Source of the DNA: Lachnospiraceae bacterium
Lineage (GTDB): Bacteria; Bacillota; Clostridia; Lachnospirales; Lachnospiraceae
Assembly (NCBI GenBank): GCA_017469945.1
Contig: JAFUFI010000037.1
Coordinates: forward strand, 58,219 to 122,218
Direction of reading: 5' to 3'
DNA: 64,000 bases
In this document: piece by piece, positions 45,565 to 54,032 of the stretch
How positions within the stretch are numbered: the stretch's first letter is position 1
How the letters are laid out: every line of letters begins with the position of its first letter
The notes under the pieces: generated by a model
What the model was told of the DNA's origin: nothing
Database searches by the model: none
Seen by the model: the letters and a program-made list of their open reading frames with translations, nothing else
Made by a program: the position numbers and the translations under genes

Positions 45565-45735
45565 ATGGCATATGTAATTGGTGATGCTTGTGTTGCTTGT
45601 GGCGCATGTGAGGCTAACTGCCCCGTTGGTGCAATCAGCATGGGTGACGGAAAGTTCGAGATCGATCCCGATAAGTGTATCGATTGCGGAAGCTGCGCAG
45701 GCGGATGCCCCGTAGGAACTATCCAGCAGGGATAA
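45565..45735 (+). CDS. 2[4Fe-4S] clostridial-type ferredoxin
   Basis: A 56-residue protein, too short for the supplied ORF list. It starts MAYVIGDACVACGACEANCP and ends in PVGTIQQG. Two CxxCxxCxxxCP motifs are complete: Cys9-12-15-19 in the first half and CIDCGSCAGGCP in the second. The family carries low-potential electrons in the cytoplasm, for example to hydrogenase, Rnf or, as proposed for anaerobes, radical SAM enzymes such as PflA. GGAGG lies 9 bp before the ATG. It has its own promoter and a strong terminator. No stop or missing Cys is seen. Confidence 0.96.
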   Translation: MAYVIGDACVACGACEANCPVGAISMGDGKFEIDPDKCIDCGSCAGGCPVGTIQQG

Positions 45736-45776
45736 TTTAGAATCCGTTTTGACGGTTTCAATCAAAAAGAAAACAC

Positions 45777-45809
45777 AAAACCCCGTGGTGAATATCACCA
45801 CGGGGTTTT
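45777..45809. terminator. bidirectional terminator, ferredoxin / ABC exporter
   Basis: AAAACCCCGTGGTGA, loop ATA, TCACCACGGGGTTTT: a perfect 15-bp stem with A and T tracts, suited to both convergent transcripts. Confidence 0.92.
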
Positions 45810-45815
45810 ATTATT

Positions 45816-47639
45816 TTAAGCAAGCGCGCCTTCTTCAAGGTGGTCATACTGCTGCATCACAAGGGAGTAGTAATATCCCTTCTTGTCCATAAGTTCTTTG
45901 TGGGTACCTTTTTCAACAATCTTTCCGTCACGTACCGCAAGGATAATATCCGAGTCAGTAATGGTCGAAAGTCTGTGGGCAATAACAAAGCTTGTACGGC
46001 CTTCTGTAACGGTTCCGATAGCATTCTGTATCGTTCTCTCCGTAACGGTATCTACGGAGCTTGTCGCCTCGTCGAGGACAAGGATCCTGGGATCAGCCAG
46101 AATTGCTCTTGCAAAAGAGATAAGCTGTCTTTCACCGGTAGAAAGCATTCCTCCGCCTTCTCCCACATCGCTGTCAAGTCCCTTATCCATCCTCTTAACT
46201 ATTCCGTCGGCAGAAACAAGTTCCAGTGCCTTCCAGATCTCCTCATCGGTGGCGTCGGTTTTACCGTAGCAAAGATTCTCTCTGATGGTTCCGGTAAAGA
46301 GATGAGGCGTCTGAAGTACGTATCCGATATGACTGTGAAGCCAAAGCTGCGAGCGCTCTCTTGCGTCTCTTCCGTCTATAAGGACTCTTCCAAGAGTAGG
46401 CTCAAAAAATCTGCAGACAAGGTTTACAAGAGTGGATTTACCTGCTCCCGTCTCTCCTACGATTGCAACGCTCGAGCCCTGAGGCACCTTAAGATTAAAG
46501 TGCTCAAGTACCATCTCATCTCCATCGGGATACTTAAATGACACATCATCAAACTCTATATCACCGTTAAGGTCTTCCCAGTTCTCCCTCTTGGGATTAA
46601 AAGTATCTCCATACTTTTCAACTATTTCCGGCGTATCCGCAACGTCAGACTGCGTGGTAAGAAGCTTATTAACTCGCTCGATATTTACCTGCACCTGTAC
46701 AAGGGCCGCGAAATCGGAGATGATAGTCTGTATGGGATCCATGATTCCAAGCGCATAGCTCATAAATACGGAAAGTGTTCCGATGAGCATAATTCCTTCG
46801 GCCGTCATATAGCCTCCCCGCCAGAGCACAAGCGAAAGGATAACCGATCCGATAAGCGAAACCAGAGAAGAGAAAAGTGCTGAGTGATGAGCCGTTCTGA
46901 CAGAAGCCTTTCTCATCACATCTGTATCTTTTCTGAAATCCTCATTCATCTTATCTTCAGCCGCAAGAGTCTTGATCGATCTTACGCCGGTGATACCTTC
47001 GTTAAAGTCACCGGTAATCTTTGAGTTGAGTTCTCTGACCTTTCGGTTAAGAACAGTGAGCTTCTTTTCAAAGAATATTATGACGAAAACGGCTACGGGT
47101 ATCATTGCCACAACGATTAGTGCAAGCTTGACATTGGTTATAAACATAACCACTATAACGCCAACAATGTACGAAAAACTCCATACAAACTCCATCATAA
47201 ACCAGCTTACAAGCTCTCCTATCTTTCCGGAGTCGCTCATAACTCTTGCGTGAATATAACCAACATTGTTTTGGTTAAAATATGAAAACGAAAGGGTCTG
47301 AAGGTGGTTAAAGGATGCATTTCGCATATCCCTGTTGACCCAGAGCTCAAGTCTGCTGCAAAGGAAGGTTGTGAAATAGTCGATTACAACCTTACCGATA
47401 AGAAACACCATATACAAAGCTATAACATAACCAATGGTGTCCAGTGTTTTAAGGGCTACGTTATGGTTTATAACGTATTTGTTAAAGAGCGGGAATATTG
47501 AATCGATTCCGCTGCTAACCATTCCCATAAGGATCATAAAGATGATCCTTGTCTTGTATTTTTTAAGAAAAGGCATAAGCGTTGGTATTCCAAAAAAAGG
47601 TAGCTTAACCCTTTCCTCTTTCTTATTTTGATCTTCCAT
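45816..47639 (-). CDS. ABC exporter half-transporter (membrane-ATPase fusion), second gene
   Basis: A 607-residue protein. I use the ATG at 47637-47639 (MEDQNKKEERVKLPFFGIPT) because AGGAGA is 6 bp upstream; the longer frame adds 20 unlikely residues. Six hydrophobic segments lie in residues 30-330. The ATPase domain has Walker A GETGAGKS, the Q-loop, LSTGERQLISFARA (signature) and Walker B ILVLDEATS, so it is catalytically complete. Together with the upstream gene it forms a heterodimeric exporter of the BmrCD/drug or peptide type. The first gene's stop is 68 bp upstream, separated by a three-tier hairpin. Confidence 0.88.
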   Translation of the reverse strand: MEDQNKKEERVKLPFFGIPTLMPFLKKYKTRIIFMILMGMVSSGIDSIFPLFNKYVINHNVALKTLDTIGYVIALYMVFLIGKVVIDYFTTFLCSRLELWVNRDMRNASFNHLQTLSFSYFNQNNVGYIHARVMSDSGKIGELVSWFMMEFVWSFSYIVGVIVVMFITNVKLALIVVAMIPVAVFVIIFFEKKLTVLNRKVRELNSKITGDFNEGITGVRSIKTLAAEDKMNEDFRKDTDVMRKASVRTAHHSALFSSLVSLIGSVILSLVLWRGGYMTAEGIMLIGTLSVFMSYALGIMDPIQTIISDFAALVQVQVNIERVNKLLTTQSDVADTPEIVEKYGDTFNPKRENWEDLNGDIEFDDVSFKYPDGDEMVLEHFNLKVPQGSSVAIVGETGAGKSTLVNLVCRFFEPTLGRVLIDGRDARERSQLWLHSHIGYVLQTPHLFTGTIRENLCYGKTDATDEEIWKALELVSADGIVKRMDKGLDSDVGEGGGMLSTGERQLISFARAILADPRILVLDEATSSVDTVTERTIQNAIGTVTEGRTSFVIAHRLSTITDSDIILAVRDGKIVEKGTHKELMDKKGYYYSLVMQQYDHLEEGALA

Positions 47640-47659
47640 GTTTATTCTCCTAGATATAT

Positions 47660-47711
47660 ATGATATACGGATTGCTACGGTGCTTAGCACCTCTCGCAAT
47701 CCTCATATCAT
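47660..47711. repeat. three-tier hairpin between the two ABC genes
   Basis: ATGATAT/ATATCAT, GGATTGC/GCAATCC and GGTGC-TTA-GCACC stack in one structure with small internal loops. It overlaps the stop codon of the first ABC gene (47708) and stops 20 bp before the ribosome site of the second. It may tune the ratio of the two subunits. No T tail is seen, so it is unlikely to be a terminator. Confidence 0.6.
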
Positions 47712-49585
47712 GCAGGTCTCTGAAGCATAAATATCTTCTTGTACAGCCCTTCCTGTGCGATAAGTTCATCGTGAGTTCCCTCCTGAACTATCTTTCCGTG
47801 GTCAAGAACAATAATCTTATCGGCATGCATAAGTGTAGAGATTCTGTGCGCAATAAGTATTGTAGTTGTGCCTTTGGATTTTTCCTTAAGGGCACTTCGA
47901 ATCTTGACATCGGTTTCCGCGTCAACCGCCGAAAGGGAATCGTCAAAGACCATGATTGGTGGCTCTCTAAGAAGCATCTGTGCGATTGCTGTACGCTGTT
48001 TTTGACCACCCGAAAGAGTTACTCCTCTCTCTCCTACGTAGGTCTCATATCCCTTAGTAAACTTTTCGATAGCTTCGTCTAAAGCCGCCACCTTAGATGC
48101 AGCCTTTACGCTATCCATATCGATAGATTCTGCCGTAATAGCGATATTTTCAGCAAGAGTACCCGAGAAAAGATATGGCTCCTGAAGTACGATTCCGATA
48201 TTCTTTCTAAGGAAACTTCTCTTTATATCTCTGATGTCCTTGTCACCGATGGTTATGCTTCCCGAGCATTCGCTCTCCTCGTCAATCTCAAGTAGTCTGT
48301 CAAGAAGCTGTATAAGGGTGGACTTTCCGGATCCTGTTCCTCCAAGTATACCGACCGTTGATCCGGCAGGGATTGTAAAGGAAACATTGTCCAGTACCTG
48401 CGTGTACTTAATTTCAGAGGGAGTAGCAAGCTTCTTCTCTTCCTCTTCATCGCTTCCGGAGTTGTCCTCTTTTTCGCTTACAGGATAAGCAAAGGTTACG
48501 TTTCTGAAAGCGATCTCGCCTCTCATATCCGCCTCTCCGGCACCTTCTCTGTCTTTTTCTTCCTCGGAATTCATAATATATCTGATACGATCGATGGAGA
48601 TTCCGGCTTTACTCATCTCGGAAATAACTCTTCCGAGGCTTCTTACAGGCCAGGTAAGCATCGCATTGTAAGAAATGAACGCAATAAGCTCACCGGTTGT
48701 AAGCTGTCCTTTTACGCAAAAAGCCGCGCCAAAAGCAACAACAAGCATTACCTGCGTACCGCTTACGATATCTCCGGATGCCCAAAAGAATGAAAGAAGC
48801 TGCATCAGTCTGATCCACATTCCGCAATACTTCTCATTGGCCTTTCCGAATCTCTCCCTCTCGTAGCTTTCTTTTCCAAAAGCTCTAACTACTCTGACAC
48901 CGCTAAGGTTTTCCTGTACCATCGCGGAAAGCCTTCCCTCCATATCGTCTACCTTTTGGAAGGATGAACCGATCTTTCTGTGGAAGATAAGGGAATATCC
49001 GACTATAACAGGTACAAGCGAGATCGCTATCATCGCCAGCTTAACGTTGATATTAAGCATAAATACGATAGACATGGCGATCAGGATGATAACCCTTACG
49101 AGGTTGGTCAGCTGATCGGATAAGAATCTTCTTACCGTATCAACATCGGATGTGCATCTCTGGATAATATCTCCCGTCTGGTTCTCGTTATGCCATTTAA
49201 CGGGTAGATGGATGATGTGGTCATAAAGGGTATCCCTCATATTGCAGACCAGCTTTTCACCGCCCTTAGCGTTAAATAAGCGGAAGAAATATCTGCTTAT
49301 AACCGACAAGAGCGCTACCCCCAGGATCAAAAGAGCTATGATGTAAAGGTGGCTCTTTAAGAATTCCTCTCCTCCGATACGAGCTATCATCCCTGTAAGA
49401 AATGCGGGGATATTAGCTTCCTCCTCTCCGATAACAGCATCAACCGTGTACGCGATTATTCTCGGGTTAACAAGATCAAGCAAAGCGACAAGAGCTCCGC
49501 AGATCATACAGGCAATAAAAAACCGCTTACTGCCCTTCAAAAAAAACATTAATAAACTACTTCTCTTTTTAAATCTCTTTTCCAT
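47708..49585 (-). CDS. ABC exporter half-transporter (membrane-ATPase fusion), first gene
   Basis: A 625-residue protein with six membrane segments in residues 15-310 and a C-terminal ATPase: Walker A GGTGSGKS, Q-loop VLQEPYLFSG, signature VTLSGGQKQRTAIA and Walker B IMVFDDSLSA. The residue after the Walker B Asp is Asp instead of the catalytic Glu, so this half has the degenerate site typical of heterodimeric exporters. Residues 365-385 add an acidic insert (SEKEDNSGSDEEEEKK). It is preceded by a leader peptide and attenuator-like terminator, which fits drug-induced expression as in bmrCD. Confidence 0.9.
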   Translation of the reverse strand: MEKRFKKRSSLLMFFLKGSKRFFIACMICGALVALLDLVNPRIIAYTVDAVIGEEEANIPAFLTGMIARIGGEEFLKSHLYIIALLILGVALLSVISRYFFRLFNAKGGEKLVCNMRDTLYDHIIHLPVKWHNENQTGDIIQRCTSDVDTVRRFLSDQLTNLVRVIILIAMSIVFMLNINVKLAMIAISLVPVIVGYSLIFHRKIGSSFQKVDDMEGRLSAMVQENLSGVRVVRAFGKESYERERFGKANEKYCGMWIRLMQLLSFFWASGDIVSGTQVMLVVAFGAAFCVKGQLTTGELIAFISYNAMLTWPVRSLGRVISEMSKAGISIDRIRYIMNSEEEKDREGAGEADMRGEIAFRNVTFAYPVSEKEDNSGSDEEEEKKLATPSEIKYTQVLDNVSFTIPAGSTVGILGGTGSGKSTLIQLLDRLLEIDEESECSGSITIGDKDIRDIKRSFLRKNIGIVLQEPYLFSGTLAENIAITAESIDMDSVKAASKVAALDEAIEKFTKGYETYVGERGVTLSGGQKQRTAIAQMLLREPPIMVFDDSLSAVDAETDVKIRSALKEKSKGTTTILIAHRISTLMHADKIIVLDHGKIVQEGTHDELIAQEGLYKKIFMLQRPA

Positions 49586-49621
49586 AATTCAAGCCTCAAA
49601 TAAAGCAATTTTCTTTGTAAT

Positions 49622-49654
49622 AAAAAACCGTCCACCTTAAGCAAGGCAGACGGT
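49622..49654 (-). terminator. attenuator-like terminator in the ABC leader
   Basis: On the minus strand ACCGTC-TG-CCTT, loop GCTT, AAGG-TG-GACGGT forms a 10-bp stem with a symmetrical internal loop, followed by TTTTTT. It lies 37 bp before the ABC start and 40 bp after the leader-peptide stop. The leader ORF contains AAGGCA, complementary to TGCCTT in the 5' arm, so an anti-terminator could form when ribosomes stall. Confidence 0.78.
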
Positions 49655-49694
49655 CAGAAAATTTATACCAAAATAAACTAAACCGGAGAGAAAG

Positions 49695-49790
49695 TCATAC
49701 GCATCTGCAGCTGCATAGACTCTCACTTGCCTTACCGTAAGATAATAAATCATTAATATGATTATTACGTCTAATTACAACTGTGCTCAT
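49695..49790 (-). CDS. 31-residue leader peptide of the ABC exporter
   Basis: A 31-codon frame absent from the supplied ORF list because of its length. AAGGAG (49796-49801) stands 5 bp before the ATG (49788-49790). The peptide starts MSTVVIRRNNHINDLLSYGK and ends CSCRCV. It is followed by the attenuator at 49622-49654 and then by the ABC exporter genes. Leader peptides with this layout (BmrB before bmrCD) couple ribosome stalling by antibiotics to read-through. Whether this one does so is inference. The remaining part of the 348-bp gap, from 49791 to 49933, has no other gene. Confidence 0.7.
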   Translation of the reverse strand: MSTVVIRRNNHINDLLSYGKASESLCSCRCV

Positions 49791-49933
49791 GGCTTCTCCT
49801 TTCCGGACTTTGTCCTTAATTTATCGTATGCTTTTCAAGCACTCCGCACACGACCGTTTCATAATATCACTTATTTTGGCTATTGTCATTACTTTTTTGA
49901 AAATTTTTTAAATTGACAAAAAATTTCGATAAG

Positions 49934-51289
49934 TTAATCTTCTTCTTTCTTTTTGTGCTCCATGTTTGCGAACCTTGTAAGTTCAGGAATCCACGCAAGC
50001 TCAACCGTACCGACGGGGCCGTTTCTTTGCTTGGCGATAATAATCTCGGCGCTGTTTTCTTTACTGGTATCCTTTGTGTAGTAAAACTCACGATAAATAA
50101 ACATAACAACGTCCGCGTCCTGCTCGATCGCTCCGGATTCACGAAGGTCAGAAAGCATAGGTCTTTTATCGTCTCTTTTTTCAACCGCTCGTGAAAGCTG
50201 AGAAAGAGCGATAACGGGAACCTGCAGTTCTCTGGCAACAGCCTTTAGGGCTCTTGAAATCTCGGAGATTTCCTGGTTCTTGGAATCCGAGAACTTTCCG
50301 CTGCCGCTCATCAGCTGCAAATAGTCAATGATGATACAGTCAAGTCCCTGTGTCATCTTGAACTTTCTGCACTTTGAGCGAAGCTGGGCGATAGAAATTG
50401 AAGGTGTATCGTCAATTATAAGGTTACTCCTGCCAATCTCGTTTGCGCTGTCCGTAAGCTTATTCCAGTCGTCAAGAGTAAGGCGTCCCGTACGAAGCTT
50501 TTGAGCGTCAACTGCAGACTGCAAGCTGAACATACGGTTTATAAGCTGCTCTTTACTCATTTCCAGTGAGAATATGGCAACATGCTTTTTGTTCTTAATA
50601 GCCATATGCTGCGCGATATTTAAGACAAACGCGGTTTTACCCATTGAAGGTCTCGCCGCTATAAGTACAAGATCGGAAGGCTGCATACCTGCGGTCTTGT
50701 AGTCGAGATCTATAAACCCGGTAGCAACACCCGTAACGACTCCCTTATTGTAGTAGGCGCTCTCAATCTTACCAAGAGCGTTCGCTACAACTCTTTTAAT
50801 CGGGACGACATCTGAGACATTTCTGTTTTGAACAAGATCAAAAACAGTCTTCTCCGTATCGTTTAAGATGATCTCGAGATCTTCCTCGTCCTGGTAGCAT
50901 CTGGCCGCAATTTCTTCGTTCGCTCTGATGATCTTTCTTAAAGTAGATTTTTCCGCCACAATATCCGCGTATGTCTTGATGTTGGCGGATGTGGGAACAG
51001 CGTTGATGATAGTCTGTATAAACTGTACGCTGCAATACTCCGGCGGAACATTCTTTTCTTTAAGTTTCTCCTGAACAACAACCGGGTCTATGGGAATTCC
51101 GGCCTCGTTCAGATCAACCATCGTACTGAAGTACAATCCGTAGTTACGATTGTAAAAATCGTCACCTGTAATTATCTCGGCGGCGAGATTAACAGCCTGG
51201 TTGTCGATAAGCATTGAACCGATAACGGACATCTCTGCTTCTTCGCTGTGCGGAAGTATTCTTTTAAAGGTTTTTTCTTCCCCTGCCAT
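49934..51289 (-). CDS. dnaB: replicative DNA helicase
   Basis: A 451-residue hexameric helicase. The N-terminal domain has PHSEEAEMSVIGSMLIDNQA. Walker A ARPSMGKT is at 212-219, LDCIIIDYLQLMSG is Walker B, and IALSQLSRAVEKRDDKRPML, SDLRESGAIEQDADVVMFIY and RNGPVGTVELAW follow. It unwinds DNA at the replication fork; the loader is encoded at 17341-18309. The gene is 17 bp after rplI, in the usual gdpP-rplI-dnaB order. Confidence 0.97.
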   Translation of the reverse strand: MAGEEKTFKRILPHSEEAEMSVIGSMLIDNQAVNLAAEIITGDDFYNRNYGLYFSTMVDLNEAGIPIDPVVVQEKLKEKNVPPEYCSVQFIQTIINAVPTSANIKTYADIVAEKSTLRKIIRANEEIAARCYQDEEDLEIILNDTEKTVFDLVQNRNVSDVVPIKRVVANALGKIESAYYNKGVVTGVATGFIDLDYKTAGMQPSDLVLIAARPSMGKTAFVLNIAQHMAIKNKKHVAIFSLEMSKEQLINRMFSLQSAVDAQKLRTGRLTLDDWNKLTDSANEIGRSNLIIDDTPSISIAQLRSKCRKFKMTQGLDCIIIDYLQLMSGSGKFSDSKNQEISEISRALKAVARELQVPVIALSQLSRAVEKRDDKRPMLSDLRESGAIEQDADVVMFIYREFYYTKDTSKENSAEIIIAKQRNGPVGTVELAWIPELTRFANMEHKKKEED

Positions 51290-51305
51290 AACCTTCTCCT
51301 GCGCT

Positions 51306-51752
51306 TTACTCTTCGGTTACCTTGACATTAAGCTTACCGGTAACCTGAGGGTGAAGCTTTATGGATACGTCGTAAGATCCGAAATTTTTTAAAGGATCGG
51401 CAAGAACGATCTTCTTTTTATCGATCTCGATACCGAGCTGTTCCTTGGCAGCGGCTGCGATTTCCTTACTGGTTACGGAACCGAAGCTTCTTCCGCCGGT
51501 ACCTGCCTTGATCTTTACCGTTACGGACTTTGAATCAAGCTCCGCAGCAAGAGCCTTTGCCTCGTCGAGATGCTCCTGTGCCACCTTTGCGTCGTTGGCC
51601 TTCTTAAGCTTAAGGTCATTGATATTGGCGGCGGTCGCCTCCACACCTATCTTTTTGGGCAAGATGTAATTTCTTGCATATCCGTCACTGGCCTCGATGA
51701 TATCACCCTTTTTGCCAAGTTTCTTTTCATCCTGTAATAAAATGATCTTCAT
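51306..51752 (-). CDS. rplI: 50S ribosomal protein L9
   Basis: A 148-residue L9. MKIILLQDEKKLGKKGDIIE and ASDGYARNYILPKKIGVEAT match the N-terminal domain; the central helix and GRSFGSVTSKEIAAAAKEQL of the C-terminal domain follow. It binds 23S rRNA. The gene is 25 bp after gdpP. Confidence 0.97.
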   Translation of the reverse strand: MKIILLQDEKKLGKKGDIIEASDGYARNYILPKKIGVEATAANINDLKLKKANDAKVAQEHLDEAKALAAELDSKSVTVKIKAGTGGRSFGSVTSKEIAAAAKEQLGIEIDKKKIVLADPLKNFGSYDVSIKLHPQVTGKLNVKVTEE

Positions 51753-51777
51753 TTCGAAGTTTCTCCCTTCATAAATA

Positions 51778-53826
51778 TTAAAGCTCGTTGCTCTCGATCA
51801 TCTCATCGATGGTCTTCTTGAGCTCTCCGATCGCCTCATCGATTCCGATGCCCTCAATCTGACAGGCGGCAACATTCATATGTCCTCCGCCTCCCATACG
51901 CTCCATGATGAGCTGTACGTTGACTTCGTCTATAGAGCGGGCACTGACATAAATCTTTCCCTGGAAATCGGTAAGTACAAAGCTTGCCCTGATGCCCCTG
52001 ATATTAAGAAGCTCGTTTGCCGCCTGCGCCCCGATAACGGTGGGGCTCGGAACGTCGTAAGCCGTACAAACGGAAATAGCGAAAGACTCTCTGTAGATCT
52101 CCGCCTGACTGACGGCATCCGCTTTGGCCTTGTATTCACCCGCATCGGCTCTGAACATCTTTCTGACACGCGTGACATCTGCTCCGCATCTTCGAAGGAA
52201 AGCTGCCGCCTCGAAGGTTCTTACACCGGTCTTGGTAAGGAAATTATTGGTATCAACCATAATTCCGGAGTACATGCAGTCCGCCTCTTCGATATGTATC
52301 TTGATATTGTCCTGAACATACTGTAAGATCTCGGATATCATCTCGCAAGCCGACGATGCGTAGGGCTCGACGTAGGACAGTGTAGCGTTTTCGATAACTT
52401 CATTGCCCGCGCGGTGATGGTCAAGGACCACAACCGATTTAACTTCGTGCAAAAGGTCGGGGCACTCCGTAAGGGAAGGCTTATTTACATCAACAACGAC
52501 AAGAACCGTGTTGTTACCCGCCATCTCCATTGCCTGCTGCCTTGAGATGATGGCGTCTTCATTTCCGGATACGGATTTAAAGCAATCAACAAGGGGCTGA
52601 ATATCGGACGTAATACCGTCCAGAACGATGTGTGACTTTCTGTCTAGGACTCTGGCCATGCAGTAGATGCCGACAGCGGATCCGAAGCTGTCCGCATCGG
52701 GTCTCGAATGTCCCATAACAAGGACAGTATCCTTCGCCGTCATGATTTCTCTGAGGGCATGTGCCTTAACTCTTGCCTTGACTCTTGTATTTTTCTCAAT
52801 CTGCTGGCTCTTTCCGCCGTAGTAAGTAACGGCTTCGGGAGTTTTGATAACAGCCTGATCTCCGCCTCGTCCGAGGGCAAGATCGATGGCGTTTCTCGCA
52901 AACTCGTAGTTTTGGGCGTATGTAAGCCCGTCTACTCCGAGTCCGATACTGATGGTAACTGCCATCTCGTTTCCGATATTGACAGTCTTTATATCCTCAA
53001 GAAGCTCGAAGTGCGATTCCTGAAGCAGGGTAACCGCCTTTTTACGAAGGATGATAAGGAATTTGTCCTTTTCCATCTTACGGCAGATACCGTCAATACT
53101 TGCAACATACTTATTGACCTTACGATCGATAAGAGCAACAAGAAGTGACTGACGTACTTCTTCTACGCTCTCCAAAGCCTCGTCGTAGTTGTCAAGGTAT
53201 ACCATACCTACACAAAGGCTCTGATCGTCAAGTTCCTGAAGAGCTATATGAAGCGCTGTCTCATCAAAGAGAAAGCACGCGATCAAAAATCCGTTGTAAC
53301 CCTTGGCCTCGATGATGTCGCTGTGTTCCGCCATTTCGCTTAATGGAATCCTGCGGAATCTTGCGGTGTAATCTCTTCCCTCGTACTCGATACTGCACTC
53401 ACTCTCCTCAACGCCCTCCGCGATTGGAAGTCTGTCGGGGGTAATGACAGGGAAAAGAGATGAGATATTCTTTGAATAACCTTTGGTTTGATGAACCGTG
53501 TGTTCAAAAGCACGGTTTGTCCACATAACCTTTCCGTCTTCGTCGAGAAGAGCGTAAGGGATGTTCAGCTCTCTTAAAAGTTTGCGCTGTATCTGACCGT
53601 ACTCCGTTGCGAAGCTGACCAGTTCATTCATAATAAGAGGCTTGTTATAGAAATAAAGTATTAGGGTAACCGCGATATAAACAACGGTAAACACCGCCAA
53701 AAGCCACCCTGCGGTACGGTTAATGGTAAATGCCGCTATATCTATTACAAGCAGCAATATTCCCAGATAAATTGTAAATCTCAGGTACGTACGAAGGCGA
53801 CCCTTTATCCTCATTTTAGTCTTCAT
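51778..53826 (-). CDS. gdpP: c-di-AMP phosphodiesterase GdpP (PAS-GGDEF-DHH)
   Basis: A 682-residue protein. Two membrane helices lie in residues 12-60. A PAS-like domain (about 70-165) is followed by a degenerate GGDEF region (about 170-320), and then the DHH/DHHA1 phosphodiesterase: VMGHSRPDADSFGSAVGIYC, VVVDVNKPS, VVLDHHRAGNE and MGGGGHMNVAA. It hydrolyses c-di-AMP, which regulates potassium and wall stress in Firmicutes. The gene begins the gdpP-rplI-dnaB operon. Confidence 0.95.
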   Translation of the reverse strand: MKTKMRIKGRLRTYLRFTIYLGILLLVIDIAAFTINRTAGWLLAVFTVVYIAVTLILYFYNKPLIMNELVSFATEYGQIQRKLLRELNIPYALLDEDGKVMWTNRAFEHTVHQTKGYSKNISSLFPVITPDRLPIAEGVEESECSIEYEGRDYTARFRRIPLSEMAEHSDIIEAKGYNGFLIACFLFDETALHIALQELDDQSLCVGMVYLDNYDEALESVEEVRQSLLVALIDRKVNKYVASIDGICRKMEKDKFLIILRKKAVTLLQESHFELLEDIKTVNIGNEMAVTISIGLGVDGLTYAQNYEFARNAIDLALGRGGDQAVIKTPEAVTYYGGKSQQIEKNTRVKARVKAHALREIMTAKDTVLVMGHSRPDADSFGSAVGIYCMARVLDRKSHIVLDGITSDIQPLVDCFKSVSGNEDAIISRQQAMEMAGNNTVLVVVDVNKPSLTECPDLLHEVKSVVVLDHHRAGNEVIENATLSYVEPYASSACEMISEILQYVQDNIKIHIEEADCMYSGIMVDTNNFLTKTGVRTFEAAAFLRRCGADVTRVRKMFRADAGEYKAKADAVSQAEIYRESFAISVCTAYDVPSPTVIGAQAANELLNIRGIRASFVLTDFQGKIYVSARSIDEVNVQLIMERMGGGGHMNVAACQIEGIGIDEAIGELKKTIDEMIESNEL

Positions 53827-53946
53827 GCTAATCCCTTTATTAAAAAACAGACACGAATAACTTTCTTCGACCTGCCTAAAATAGAATAGGCCAAATCAGA
53901 ATATATTTTAGCACAAATATAACTTCAAGTCTATGTTATGAATTTA

Positions 53947-53975
53947 TTGCCTTATTGATAAAATTATATTACAAT
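53947..53975 (+). promoter_or_regulatory. chemoreceptor promoter
   Basis: TTGCCT (53947-53952), 17-bp spacer and TACAAT (53970-53975), about 55 bp before the ATG. I see no clear flagellar sigma-28 signature. Confidence 0.5.
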
Positions 53976-54032
53976 AGCTTCAAGTAAATATTGTTTCTAT
54001 TGTCTAGCACCACCTACTTTGGAGGACACAGC

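Noticed and set aside
45840..46541. 233-codon plus-strand frame inside the ABC gene
   Set aside because: It runs opposite the ATPase motifs of the exporter and has no recognisable domain or start site.
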